64,000 bases of DNA from Flavobacterium sp. (GCF_035195345.1 NZ_CP136574.1:558001-622000), one strand, 5' to 3'. Numbered from the stretch's first letter, positions 1 to 9,980 are shown. The notes: a model not told the origin generated them from the sequence alone. Translations and numbers: made by a program.

Positions 1-1297
1 AATTTTGTGATACAACAGCTGTTGGTGTTGATGCAGTAAAAGTAGTAGAGTGTCTTGTATCGTCACCGCCACCATATGCCCCATCTGCACCAAAATCAAT
101 AAGAAGTACTCTAAGTTGTCTACCTGGAGCAATTGGACCTGGAATAAAAGCATCTAAATGAACGTGTGTCATTGCTGTAGCATTAATCGTTGGACTGCTA
201 AATTCAATTCCCACAAAATTAAAAACTGTATAATTTAAAATATTGTCGCCATTCACTGAAAAATCATTTGAAAGAGTTGTTTGCCATGGAGCCCAATAGC
301 CATTATAATAATTTACTGGAACGTTGGCATACCTATCTGAAAAAATGGAAATTACATTAGACTGTGGTCTAGTAGGTATAGGTGCAGCAACGAATGTTCC
401 TTGACAATTGATGGTTAAACTGCCCGTAGCAGATTGATTTCCAAATGTTGCAGTTATCGTAGAAGTTCCAGCACTTAAGGAAGTTATTAAACCTGCAGCA
501 TCAACAGAAGCAACAGAAGGATTTGAAGACGTAAAGTTCATGTAAGATGGACTTATGGTAATAGATTGATTAATTCCTGTTGGCAAATTAAACGTAGCTA
601 TTACACCTTCAACTCTTGAATTAACACCAACAAATGTTGTTTCAGTCACATTGTTTCCGTTTTCAATAGATGCTTGACCATGTGCAATAGTACCTAATTT
701 TTCAAATCGCAATTCATCAATCCACAAGGTATAACCAAATCCGTTTGTACCATTAGTACCAGCTGCAAATCTGAACATTCCTCTTTCGTGTAAAAGTTTA
801 GAAGCATCAGGAATTGGGATGATGTATTTTGTCCATTGGGTACCAACACTAACATCTTTCATAGTAACCATGAACTCATTAGGATAGAAATCTTCACCAA
901 AACCAAATTCACCAATAGTTACCCCTTGCGAAGATTTAGCCCAAAAAGTTAATGCATCAAAATCAGTTAAATCTCTCCCAGCACCATCTATTCTAAAAAT
1001 ACCTCCAGCATAACTTCCTAATGGATCATTTGCGTTAGGCACATCTATTCGTATAGAAGCGTTTCCAAGATAAGCTTCGTTATCATCAACAGAAAATGCA
1101 GTAAATTTTGAATCACCGTAAGGAAAATAAAAATCACTTCCGAGACCAATAAAATTGTCTGTAAAGATTTCTCCATTTTTAGAAAACGTTGCCAAGGTAG
1201 CATCGTCAGACATTTCTCTTTCACAATTCAAATTAGTAATTACCACTAATCCTAAAAGAAATGCATTTCTTAAATAATTATATGTTTTATTTTTCAT
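1..1297 (-). CDS. Surface lipoprotein of a glycan-utilisation locus, 5' part only (3' end beyond the left edge)
   Basis: The frame is open from an ATG at 1297 to the window edge (about 432 codons), so the C-terminus is missing. The N-terminus has a hydrophobic stretch ending in a lipobox-like ITNLNC, so the protein is probably lipidated and surface exposed. After that come a beta-sandwich region resembling a carbohydrate-binding domain (about residues 35-190), a Big_2-like Ig domain (about 200-290, with SNPSVASVDAAG and ITATFG), and a second sandwich beginning VISIFSDRYANVP that matches two domains in the gene at 7697-9769. It starts 18 bases after the stop of the glycosidase/barrel gene, so the two are probably one operon. 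Similar flavobacterial proteins can carry a GH16 catalytic domain further on. That part is not visible here, so an enzyme or a pure binding protein both remain possible. Confidence 0.8.
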   Translation of the reverse strand, partial: MKNKTYNYLRNAFLLGLVVITNLNCEREMSDDATLATFSKNGEIFTDNFIGLGSDFYFPYGDSKFTAFSVDDNEAYLGNASIRIDVPNANDPLGSYAGGIFRIDGAGRDLTDFDALTFWAKSSQGVTIGEFGFGEDFYPNEFMVTMKDVSVGTQWTKYIIPIPDASKLLHERGMFRFAAGTNGTNGFGYTLWIDELRFEKLGTIAHGQASIENGNNVTETTFVGVNSRVEGVIATFNLPTGINQSITISPSYMNFTSSNPSVASVDAAGLITSLSAGTSTITATFGNQSATGSLTINCQGTFVAAPIPTRPQSNVISIFSDRYANVPVNYYNGYWAPWQTTLSNDFSVNGDNILNYTVFNFVGIEFSSPTINATAMTHVHLDAFIPGPIAPGRQLRVLLIDFGADGAYGGGDDTRHSTTFTASTPTAVVSQN

Positions 1298-1315
1298 TTT
1301 AATTTAATTTTAAAA

Positions 1316-4300
1316 TTATTTACCAATATTTATGTGAATGTATGTTCTAATTTCCCATTCAGAACCATTTCCAAATCCAACAGGACTAATTGTAGGTACT
1401 GGAGGATAAGTATTAGCAGGAACAGCATTAGGTGAATAACGTGGCGAATATTGATCTAATGAACGCCAAATACCCATGATTCCAATTCTAGTATCAGGTA
1501 AAATAAACCAGCTTGGTTTTCCAACAGAAGTTGAAAGATCGATTGATGATTGTACAGGATAAGTTAAGTTGAAATCGCGGTGGTAATCGTAAGGTCCCCA
1601 ATCGTTAAATTTGATAGAACTTGTTAATTTAACTTTTTTGTAAATCATTCTAACATCAGCTCCAGATCTATTAATAGTTCGTTCTGAATCACCATTACCT
1701 TGACCATTTCCAAAATAGACATTAGCAATTAAACCAAGATCTGGTGTTAATTTAGAAACAATTCTAGTATTTGACTCCCATAAATCTTGTGCAGGTGCTG
1801 ATTTTTCAAAAGCAAAAGCTGTACGATTTGCTAAAAATCCAATAGCTGCATCCATTGTTGTTGGTAAATGACGGTATACAAAACCAGTACTAAAAGCAAA
1901 TTTTGCGTCTTCAACCATATCATTATTCCATTCATACATCCAAGTTGCTGGAGTTGGGTCCCATGTTAATAATAACTCACCACCAACTGTTTCTCTATTC
2001 ACTCTAACAACAAATGGATCATCTTGAAAATTTCTTAATCTTCCGGGAGCATCAACACCATTAGGCATCGCTTCAACTAATGGTTTTTGCCATAAAAAGT
2101 TAGGTGCAATTTGTAAATTTGAGTTCACATTATAAGTAAAACCGGTTAAAAAGTTCATTTGGTTTCCACTTCCACTATCTTTTAATCTCCAGCCTGTAAA
2201 TGTTTGGACATTATCTGCTCCTCCATTAGCAACTAATCCCATAATTGCTCCTTGCGTGTAAATATTAAATCTTCCTTTGGAGAAAGTAAACTTAGCTTTA
2301 CCACCCCAATTATCTTTTGCATTAATGTAATCATTATACACTATACCATTTTCATACATTTGGAAAGTACTTCCATTTAATGGTCTTCCACCCCATATAC
2401 CGCCTAAAGTAATTCCGAAAGCTCCAAATTTTCTTTGTAATGCAATGGTTGCTCTTTCAGTTGGCCAAGCAGGAATGATACCCGTTCTAACTTGATTTTG
2501 ATTTAAAATACGTTTACCACTTGAATCATATTCTACATCTGTATTTATATCTCTATGATAAATACCTGTTATATCCCAGTTTAAAACATTTTTACTATAC
2601 TTTAATAAATAAGTTGGATTAGCGCCCCACCATAATTGAGGACCTACAGCCACTTTTAATCCGTCTAAACTTCTTTTACCATCAATTTCGAAACCTAGTG
2701 TTTCACCATTATAAATATCTAGGTTAGGACCATAATTTGCTTCAGGATATAGTGCAAAAATATCACCTTCATACCCCCAGTGGTAATGACCTGTTCTGTA
2801 AAAACCTCTTAATTCAAAATCTTTTTCATTCCATGAATAAGAAGCATTATATACTTGAACTCTATTATTATCGCCTATAACTACAGGTCCGTCTGGTGTA
2901 TCAACTGTTTGCGTACGCCCTCTGTTTTCGTAAAAAATTTCGTTGATTGGATTTTCAGCTACTCTTCCTAAAATATTAACATTCACATTTGCTTTCATAT
3001 TTGGTGCAGGATTACCCTCTACACCTATGTAATATGATTCCATGTGATCGAAGCCTAATTCATTTGGATAAACAACGTTATCAGGATCCGCAACATTTGG
3101 AGTTGTAATCAAACTTCCACCAGTGTTGAAGGTTGTAAACTCAGCTCTTAAATTACTTATTTTTACTATTTCACCCTCTTTACCTCCTAAAGCAGCCTTA
3201 TCCGATCTTGCTCGTAGCAAAGCGTCCATTAAATTAATATTTTTAAAATATTCATTTAAATTATCAGCAGTAACCCCTTCATCATACGGACTAATTCTAT
3301 GCACTTCTTTAATAGCATAATAGGCAGCTCTTGGATATAATTCATACAAACCTCTAGAATTCACAGGACCTTTTGCACAAATTCCAAACCATTCTTCGTT
3401 CATATTGTTTTGACCTTCTTTAAAATCAAATGGATAACCACCATTAGACCAAGAAGCATTATTATCATGCACTTCTAAATTTTTAGTTTGGCCATATTTC
3501 CACCAACCATCACTAAATTGAAAAGTAAAACCTCCTAATGAATTTTCATTTTTACCAAGTCCTGCAGCATTAGAATAGATATCTTTCCAATTCTCAATCA
3601 TATAATAAGCTTGCGTTTTTTGATCTTCTTGATTGTCAATTGCATTAAAAGAATCGGAACCAAACTCAGTCAATAATAACGGTTTTCCAAATTCTTTTTT
3701 AACTCTTTCAAAAGCATCTGTAAAAGTTGCCCCTCGATACATATTAGTACCCAAAATATCTATGTCTTTACATTCTCTTACGATGATATCTAGGAAAAGT
3801 AAATCACCATTACAAATCGCCATTGGATGAGAATTATCTATAGCTTTCATTTCTAAAACAGCTTTGTTAAATAATTTGTACATCGACTCAGCACGCACGG
3901 TTGATTTTCTGTTTTGAATTGGAATATCCTCTGTTTCGGCACCATCCCAGAAAAGACCATAATTGTTTTCATTACCTAATAAAAACAACAATATCCCTGG
4001 AGTATTTTTATATTCTGTAACCATACTTTTCACCTCAGATAACAATAATTCTTGCGTTCTTTTATCTGAATATTCCGTATTAGCTACCCAAGTACCATCG
4101 ATTGTAAGACCATATCTTCCAAACGAATGATTTAACATGGTGTAAATACCATACTTTTCATAAATATATTTAATCCATTTAGCTGGAACACCTGTATATT
4201 GTCGTACGGTATTAACACCCATATTTTTCAATAAAGACATTTCGGCATCTAGTGCAGTTATAATTACGTCATCTGACTGCTTCCAAAGACTATAATTATA

Positions 4301-4468
4301 GTTAGTACCAATAGGATAATAATCCCAGTTCATACCTTTAACCATAAAGTCTTTACCATTAACTTTAAGTCGATGACCTGAATTATTATTTTCAACAACA
4401 ATTTTATCTGCTTGAGCAAATATTGAAGAAGAAAAACAAAAGGTTAGTAATAGAATAATTTTTCTCAT
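1316..4468 (-). CDS. Secreted clan GH-A glycosidase fused to a C-terminal outer-membrane beta-barrel-like domain
   Basis: This 1050-residue protein has a Sec signal peptide (MRKIILLLTFCFSSSIFAQA). Residues about 25-410 form a TIM-barrel glycosidase of the GH2/GH72-like type: GVNTVRQY near 84-91, GNEN at 165-168 with E167 as likely acid/base, and LTEFG with E268 as likely nucleophile. From about residue 430 to the end it is rich in alternating amphipathic, aromatic beta-strand segments of porin type and finishes with a strand (RTYIHINIG). The natural reading is a glucanase or transglycosylase tethered to the outer membrane by its own barrel. The operon continues into the lipoprotein at 1297, and the regulator lies upstream. 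The substrate is inferred to be a beta-glucan. The exact GH family is not certain from sequence alone. Confidence 0.8.
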   Translation of the reverse strand: MRKIILLLTFCFSSSIFAQADKIVVENNNSGHRLKVNGKDFMVKGMNWDYYPIGTNYNYSLWKQSDDVIITALDAEMSLLKNMGVNTVRQYTGVPAKWIKYIYEKYGIYTMLNHSFGRYGLTIDGTWVANTEYSDKRTQELLLSEVKSMVTEYKNTPGILLFLLGNENNYGLFWDGAETEDIPIQNRKSTVRAESMYKLFNKAVLEMKAIDNSHPMAICNGDLLFLDIIVRECKDIDILGTNMYRGATFTDAFERVKKEFGKPLLLTEFGSDSFNAIDNQEDQKTQAYYMIENWKDIYSNAAGLGKNENSLGGFTFQFSDGWWKYGQTKNLEVHDNNASWSNGGYPFDFKEGQNNMNEEWFGICAKGPVNSRGLYELYPRAAYYAIKEVHRISPYDEGVTADNLNEYFKNINLMDALLRARSDKAALGGKEGEIVKISNLRAEFTTFNTGGSLITTPNVADPDNVVYPNELGFDHMESYYIGVEGNPAPNMKANVNVNILGRVAENPINEIFYENRGRTQTVDTPDGPVVIGDNNRVQVYNASYSWNEKDFELRGFYRTGHYHWGYEGDIFALYPEANYGPNLDIYNGETLGFEIDGKRSLDGLKVAVGPQLWWGANPTYLLKYSKNVLNWDITGIYHRDINTDVEYDSSGKRILNQNQVRTGIIPAWPTERATIALQRKFGAFGITLGGIWGGRPLNGSTFQMYENGIVYNDYINAKDNWGGKAKFTFSKGRFNIYTQGAIMGLVANGGADNVQTFTGWRLKDSGSGNQMNFLTGFTYNVNSNLQIAPNFLWQKPLVEAMPNGVDAPGRLRNFQDDPFVVRVNRETVGGELLLTWDPTPATWMYEWNNDMVEDAKFAFSTGFVYRHLPTTMDAAIGFLANRTAFAFEKSAPAQDLWESNTRIVSKLTPDLGLIANVYFGNGQGNGDSERTINRSGADVRMIYKKVKLTSSIKFNDWGPYDYHRDFNLTYPVQSSIDLSTSVGKPSWFILPDTRIGIMGIWRSLDQYSPRYSPNAVPANTYPPVPTISPVGFGNGSEWEIRTYIHINIGK

Positions 4469-4780
4469 ATATTAATTTGATTAACGTTTTTAATGTTTTG
4501 AAAAAATGATTACAATCTAATTTTATTATGGGGTAATAATTTGTCTAGTTAATTAATACCTACTGTATAAACTCGTAATCATTTTATAAAAATAAAAGTA
4601 ATTATTATATAAAATTGAAAAAGAACCACAACAAAAAACATACATGATAAATAATTACATATATTACTAATAAATTATTAATAAAACATGGAAAAATTAG
4701 AATGTAGAAAAAATGAATAAAAATAAACTACAACGTTAGTGATGAGTTATTGTATAGGTTAAATCAACTAAATGTATAGT
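4469..4780. other. Intergenic region upstream of the glycosidase/barrel gene
   Basis: This 312-base AT-rich stretch lies between the regulator stop and the glycosidase start, so it should hold the promoter for the leftward glycosidase operon. I found no perfect TAnnTTTG box. The clearest signals are TGTATAGG at 4751-4758 and TGTATAGT at 4773-4780, described separately. No ORF or RNA gene is supported. Confidence 0.6.
4751..4780. promoter_or_regulatory. TGTATAG motif pair, possible regulator sites
   Basis: TGTATAGG (4751-4758) and TGTATAGT (4773-4780) lie 22 bases apart, about two helical turns, just beyond the regulator stop. The longer form AAATGTATAGTTT also occurs upstream of the CBM/T9SS gene. 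Binding by the LuxR-type regulator next door is an inference. Confidence 0.4.
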
Positions 4781-7594
4781 TTAAAATTGTAAGATATACT
4801 CAACTAAGCCTTGTTCGTGAGGTAAATCCATTTTTTTACGCAAACGATATCTTTTAATTTCAATACTACGTACTGAAATATTTAGTAAAGGTGCTATTTC
4901 CTTAGATGATAAATTCAATCTCAAATAAGCACAAAGTCTAAGATCATTTGGCGTTAGAGATGGATGAATCTCTTTAACTTTTTTAAGAAAATTATTATCG
5001 GCGCTATCAAAAGCTTCTTTAAAAATATTCCAAGTATTTTCTTCTTTTACGTTTTTATTAATAGTTGAAATAACCGATTTAATACTATTTGTGGAACTAT
5101 CCGCAGAATTTTTTAAATCGCCTTTAATAATATTTAATAGTTCTGTTTTTTTAATTAAATTCATTGTTGAAACAGCAAGTTCTTTATTCTTTTTATCTAC
5201 ATCTAACGTAAGCTGTTCATTTTTAATTTTCATTATTTTCTGCTCGTTTTCCAACTCTTTCAGTTCTAACAAAATGTTGTTTTCAGAAATAATTCTTTGG
5301 TGGCGTTTTTCATGATAAATTGTGTAAAACTTATGGATATAATATCCGATAGTTGTAAGTAAAATAAAATATATGAACTTAGCCCAATTATTAGAATACC
5401 ATGGTTTTTTCACAACAAATGAATACGTTGCAATATTTTCAGTTATTGAATTAGCAACTTTAGCTCTAACACTAAATTCATATTCACCCGCTGGTAAATT
5501 TTCAAAAACAACTTGGGATTCAAACGACCAATCACTCCATTGGTTATGAAGCCCGTCCAATTTATATTGATACTCCGCATTTATATATTTATCAAATTCT
5601 GGTACCGTATAATTAAACGCAATATTGTTTTCATCATGTTTAAAAGTTCCCTTTTCGTTCAGTGAAATATTGGTAGATTTTGCATTGATTACATTATTTG
5701 AAATTCCATAAACCAATACTTTATGATTATTAAATTTAATATCATTGTTATTTAATACGTAATAACCATCAGTAGTTCCAATTAAATAACTATCATCGCT
5801 TAATTGTAAAATGTTTTCATAACCAGGCATGGTGTTGGTCAAAAAAGAAGGAATGGGCAAACTATTTTTCTTTAATTCTGAAGACAACTTACCTGATGAA
5901 TAGTAATGAATGTAATTTTTTGTAAAGAACCATAATTTGTTGGACTTATCTACAATCATTTTTCCTGTAACATATTCATCATTTTGAAAAATTACACTTA
6001 ATATAGAATTATATTCAAATAATTTTGATTTTGTATTTAATTTAAAAACTCCTTCTTTGGAAGCATAATAGATTTGATTATTATACTTCGCAATAGTTGC
6101 ATTCTTCCCTTTTTTGGGACTTTTAAATTTATACAAATCATAGGCATTAAGTAGAGATTTATCAATTTTAATTTTATAAACCCCTTTATATTCATGACTT
6201 ATATAAATTTCTTTAGCATCTAAAATCTCAAAATGTTTTGAAGAGTAATTAAAACCTTTTATTTTATTTCTGAAAACCCAAGAATTATTTTTTTTCTCTA
6301 AAACAGATATTCCATTATAGTTTCCTTGTAAAATATAATTACTTCCATTGAAAAAAGGTTCAAATTTCCAGGTACCAGAGCCTTTATAAATAAAGTTTGC
6401 AGTTGTACCTTTAACAATATAAGTTCCGGAATCATGACCGCAAAAGAGGGTATTTTGGTACGAGAATAAAGACCAAACTTGACCTTTAGTGTTTTGAACA
6501 AATTCAAATTTAGTAGCTGAATTTAAATCCTTACAAAATAGTCCTTGATTTGTTCCAATATATAATTTATTGTTGTGAGTTATAGAAGTATATGTTGTGC
6601 CTAAAATTCCTGTATTATCAGAATAAATTTTTATAGGCGATTTTAGATTAATGCAATTAATGCCGTTATCTAGACCAATCCATAAGTTTTTATCTATATC
6701 TTCAAAAAGTGAAAGCGCTGTGTTATTGCTCAATCCATCGTTTTGTGTAATATGGTAAATAAGTTTACCTTCTTTGGATATAATAAATATACCATTTGAA
6801 ATTGAACCCAAAGCGATACTTTCATCAGACAATAGTTGACTACTGTATATATTACTTTGTTGAATTTCTGAATCAATAGTAGTCGTAAACTTACTTAACA
6901 AACCATTTTTATATTTATAAATTCCTTGGTTTTGTGTAACTAAAATTAACTCGTTATTAGCATAATATATGTTAATCAGTTTGTTTTGGTTGACAATTTC
7001 ATGATTCAAGAATAATTTACTTTTGCCTTGATCAATCTCGTAAAGCCCTTTAGTAGTTTGAAAGTAAATACCATTAGATGTTTTAAATGCTTTATTTATA
7101 GTACTTTTAGGATCAATTATAGTAAACGATTTTGTTTTTGTATTGTAGGCATATATTTTTTCAAGAGATTGGAAAAGAATCCAATTATCAAATGGAAAGA
7201 TACCCCAAAATTGTTCATCATCATTAATTTTATCCTTTATTGCTTCACTCAATGAGTTGTAAAATAATTGTCCATTAACACCGCGTTCCCAGAAGCCAAA
7301 TTCCATAAAAGCTCCTGTATATATTTTATCATTTATACATTTCACCGAACGTATAATTGTCTCATTGGGAGAAGGATTTAATATCCATTTTGAACCATTA
7401 AATTCTAATAATCCTTCATTATTAGCAAAATACATAAAACGATGATTATCTTGAGAAATCATCCAGTTTTGAATGCCAGCATTATATATATCTTTAGAAT
7501 ATTTCACAATGGGAGGAAGTTGTTGAGCTGAACAAACTAAAGAAACCAAAAATAAACTAAGTCTAAATAGAATTTTATGAAGTTGCATTTGCAA
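4781..7594 (-). CDS. Propeller/Y_Y_Y sensor with transmembrane segment and LuxR-type HTH
   Basis: This 937-residue one-component regulator resembles a Bacteroidota hybrid two-component sensor but has no kinase or receiver. It has a signal peptide (residues 1-24, ending CSAQQ), two-component-regulator propeller repeats (about 30-640, with NLWIGLDNGIN-type blades), and a Y_Y_Y domain (about 650-730, YQYKLDGLHNQWSDW). These are followed by a membrane helix (about 737-755), a cytoplasmic coiled coil (about 760-830) and a LuxR/GerE-like HTH (about 875-937, with LSSKEIAPLLNISVRSIEI). It probably senses an oligosaccharide in the periplasm and controls the flanking glycan genes directly from the membrane. 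The CBM gene upstream has its own terminator, so the regulator should have its own promoter. Two in-frame ATGs (7594 and 7588) are both possible starts. Confidence 0.85.
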   Translation of the reverse strand: MQMQLHKILFRLSLFLVSLVCSAQQLPPIVKYSKDIYNAGIQNWMISQDNHRFMYFANNEGLLEFNGSKWILNPSPNETIIRSVKCINDKIYTGAFMEFGFWERGVNGQLFYNSLSEAIKDKINDDEQFWGIFPFDNWILFQSLEKIYAYNTKTKSFTIIDPKSTINKAFKTSNGIYFQTTKGLYEIDQGKSKLFLNHEIVNQNKLINIYYANNELILVTQNQGIYKYKNGLLSKFTTTIDSEIQQSNIYSSQLLSDESIALGSISNGIFIISKEGKLIYHITQNDGLSNNTALSLFEDIDKNLWIGLDNGINCINLKSPIKIYSDNTGILGTTYTSITHNNKLYIGTNQGLFCKDLNSATKFEFVQNTKGQVWSLFSYQNTLFCGHDSGTYIVKGTTANFIYKGSGTWKFEPFFNGSNYILQGNYNGISVLEKKNNSWVFRNKIKGFNYSSKHFEILDAKEIYISHEYKGVYKIKIDKSLLNAYDLYKFKSPKKGKNATIAKYNNQIYYASKEGVFKLNTKSKLFEYNSILSVIFQNDEYVTGKMIVDKSNKLWFFTKNYIHYYSSGKLSSELKKNSLPIPSFLTNTMPGYENILQLSDDSYLIGTTDGYYVLNNNDIKFNNHKVLVYGISNNVINAKSTNISLNEKGTFKHDENNIAFNYTVPEFDKYINAEYQYKLDGLHNQWSDWSFESQVVFENLPAGEYEFSVRAKVANSITENIATYSFVVKKPWYSNNWAKFIYFILLTTIGYYIHKFYTIYHEKRHQRIISENNILLELKELENEQKIMKIKNEQLTLDVDKKNKELAVSTMNLIKKTELLNIIKGDLKNSADSSTNSIKSVISTINKNVKEENTWNIFKEAFDSADNNFLKKVKEIHPSLTPNDLRLCAYLRLNLSSKEIAPLLNISVRSIEIKRYRLRKKMDLPHEQGLVEYILQF

Positions 7595-7646
7595 TGATAT
7601 TAGAAATTAAAGATATATAATAATAGTTTCATAAAAAAATGATTTT

Positions 7647-7676
7647 AAAAAAAAGACTGCCATTTCTGACAGTCTT
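7647..7676 (-). terminator. Rho-independent terminator of the CBM/T9SS gene
   Basis: AAGACTG (7653-7659) pairs with CAGTCTT (7670-7676) and is followed on the minus strand by a run of eight T. It separates the CBM gene from the regulator. Confidence 0.8.
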
Positions 7677-7696
7677 CAAAATTTTATTGTTAAAAA

Positions 7697-9769
7697 TTAT
7701 TCTTTAATGAATTTTGTAGAAGATAAATTACCATCAATCATAGTTTTTATAACATAAACACCTGATTTAAGGCTAGAAACATCAAGACTGATTGTTGAGC
7801 TATTCACTTCTTTAGTCATTACTTCTTGACCTATAATATTGTAAATAGCAATAGATTGGATATTTGCTAAAGCTTCAATATTTAAAGTACTTGCTGTTGG
7901 ATTTGGATATAATTTAACTTGAGAAACAGCAAAGTTATCAGAAGATAAAATAGTGTTTTTATGTAAATAAATATTGTCAATATAAACAGACGATAAATTA
8001 GATGTTAATAAGAACTGATATAATGCATTTTTTGCTGATCCTGTTCCGCCAAAAGTAGTTAATGGAACATCTAAAGAAACCCAAGAACCAGCTGTAGTTG
8101 GAAGGTTTGTAAGTAATAATGCAGAAGTTTCACCAGATTGAGCAGCATGATTTGACCATTTTGGATTAAGTACTTTACCTGTTAAATTTGTTCCTGCATC
8201 AATGTAATAATCCATGTGAAAATGTGTCATTGAAGTTGCATTTTGATATTCAGCAAATTGAACTCCTAAGAAGTTTACAAAATTTACTTTTTTCATTGCA
8301 TTACCTAAAAGGGAAATATCTTGAATACTTGAATCATCCCATGATGTTGACCATTCTGTTACACCAATATTTGTATATGCATCACTAAATAAAGAAATGA
8401 CATCATTAACTGGTCTCGCTGGAGGCGTAGGTGCATTTGTTGATGGACCTGTAACCACAAAATTAACTCTATACGTTTTAGTAACTGCAGAATTTGCAGA
8501 AGTTACAACAACAGTTGCGATTCCTGGTAAACCTGTAGCTTGAGTAATCACAGTAGTAGCTGATGAGTTAGTGGCTGTAACACTTGTAATTTGAGGAACA
8601 ACTGTTGAGCCAGTTAATAATTCATAAGTATAATTTTCAACACCTGAACCAAAACCAGCAATTGTTGAACCATTAATTTTTAAGTCACTTAAAGTTGCAT
8701 CTGCAGTTGGATCAACGCCAACTTTCCAAAAATAAATATTATCTAAATAAAAATTTGCAGGTGTTATACTTCCAGGTCCATTTGCTGCAAATTTAATTTG
8801 ATATACATTTGTCCAAGTCATACCAGTAAATGATGATTTTGGAATATCAACACTATACCAATTACCTTGAACATGATTTAAAGTAACTAAAACTTCTACT
8901 GCTCCACCGGCATTGCTTATAGGACTAACTTTTAGAATGGTATTTGTTGGATTAGAAACAGACCAAACATCAACATGTAAAAATTCCATAGTTGATAAAT
9001 TTGAAGGTGTAACTTCTGTTCCTTGATAATTAAAATTTGTGTAAGCTAAAATATTGTTTCCACCAGCAACAACAAAATTTGGATTAACTGATCCACTTTG
9101 ACCCCAATTTGGATTTAAATTTGTTGCAATACTTGGATAAGAATCGCTAAAAACTGAAACAACATTTGCTGCAAGATGAGTAGGAATAGGCGCATTAGTA
9201 GTTGGTAATGATGAACATGGTGTGCAAGTTCCACCACAATCTACACCAGTTTCAGTTCCATCTTGAACGCCATTGGTACAAGTATTAATAACTTCTGTAA
9301 CAGAAACATTATCTATAAAAACGTAACCTAAAGCAGCCCCTAAATCAAAAATAACCCTATCAGGAACAGCATTACCATAATTAATAGTAATTTGATAAGT
9401 AAAAGTCTGAGGTGTAGCAGTTAAAGTAGTTGTGTATGTTAAAGAAGAATAAGGAGCTCCTGTTTGTCCTAAACCAGCTAGAATAGTTCTTGAACCCGTT
9501 ATTGCATCTGTAAAAGCATCAAAAGTAAAGTTGTATGTTTTACCATTGTCTAATAAAATTTCTTGACTTAAGTTTACATCCCAAGGATTACCAACACCTT
9601 GCACATTGGCTTGATTTAAAAAGTTTCCTCCACCTAAATCAACTACATTTGCAGCATTATTGTACCAGGGTGCTGCGGTACCCGTTTGAAAATCACCATT
9701 AGTCACAAGGTTTTGAGCAAAACCCAATGAGCTTATCATAAGTGATAGCAAAAAAGTAATTTTTTTCAT
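7697..9769 (-). CDS. Secreted multi-domain carbohydrate-binding protein with T9SS type A sorting domain
   Basis: I start at the ATG at 9769, because that gives a clean signal peptide (MKKITFLLSLMISSLGFAQ); the upstream ATG at 9796 adds a polar extension. The product is 690 residues. In order it has a CBM4/9-like sandwich (about 20-160, NLVTNGDF to FIDNVSV), a cysteine motif of the type NGVQDGTETGVDCGGTC, a CBM-like domain with VVSVFSDSYP, a cadherin-like beta-sandwich (about 360-440), a second copy of the CBM-like domain (VISLFSDAYT), and a type IX secretion C-terminal domain (LYPNPTASTLNIE to STKFIKE). No catalytic domain is seen, so it is probably a surface glycan-binding protein. The same CBM-like domain occurs in the lipoprotein at the left edge, which supports a shared substrate. 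Confidence 0.85.
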   Translation of the reverse strand: MKKITFLLSLMISSLGFAQNLVTNGDFQTGTAAPWYNNAANVVDLGGGNFLNQANVQGVGNPWDVNLSQEILLDNGKTYNFTFDAFTDAITGSRTILAGLGQTGAPYSSLTYTTTLTATPQTFTYQITINYGNAVPDRVIFDLGAALGYVFIDNVSVTEVINTCTNGVQDGTETGVDCGGTCTPCSSLPTTNAPIPTHLAANVVSVFSDSYPSIATNLNPNWGQSGSVNPNFVVAGGNNILAYTNFNYQGTEVTPSNLSTMEFLHVDVWSVSNPTNTILKVSPISNAGGAVEVLVTLNHVQGNWYSVDIPKSSFTGMTWTNVYQIKFAANGPGSITPANFYLDNIYFWKVGVDPTADATLSDLKINGSTIAGFGSGVENYTYELLTGSTVVPQITSVTATNSSATTVITQATGLPGIATVVVTSANSAVTKTYRVNFVVTGPSTNAPTPPARPVNDVISLFSDAYTNIGVTEWSTSWDDSSIQDISLLGNAMKKVNFVNFLGVQFAEYQNATSMTHFHMDYYIDAGTNLTGKVLNPKWSNHAAQSGETSALLLTNLPTTAGSWVSLDVPLTTFGGTGSAKNALYQFLLTSNLSSVYIDNIYLHKNTILSSDNFAVSQVKLYPNPTASTLNIEALANIQSIAIYNIIGQEVMTKEVNSSTISLDVSSLKSGVYVIKTMIDGNLSSTKFIKE

Positions 9770-9854
9770 AATATCGAATTTTATTTGGTTAAACATTAAT
9801 ATTGTAAATTTAATTGATAATATTTTTAAACAATTTACGAACCATTATATACAA

Positions 9855-9980
9855 ACTATACAATTTGTTTTATTTAGGAATAAATAGAAAAAATAAATAA
9901 AAAACATAAAATTATAATAATCAAATAGTTACAAAATACATCATCTAGTTATTTTACAAAATGTATAGTAAATGTATAGT
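9855..9980. promoter_or_regulatory. TGTATAGT motif cluster upstream of the CBM/T9SS gene
   Basis: ACTATACA at 9855-9862 is the inverted form. AAATGTATAGT is repeated perfectly in tandem at 9959-9969 and 9970-9980, an 11-base spacing of about one helical turn. The same 11-mer lies at 4770-4780. This looks like an activator site for the leftward gene; binding by the propeller/LuxR regulator is inferred. Confidence 0.45.
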
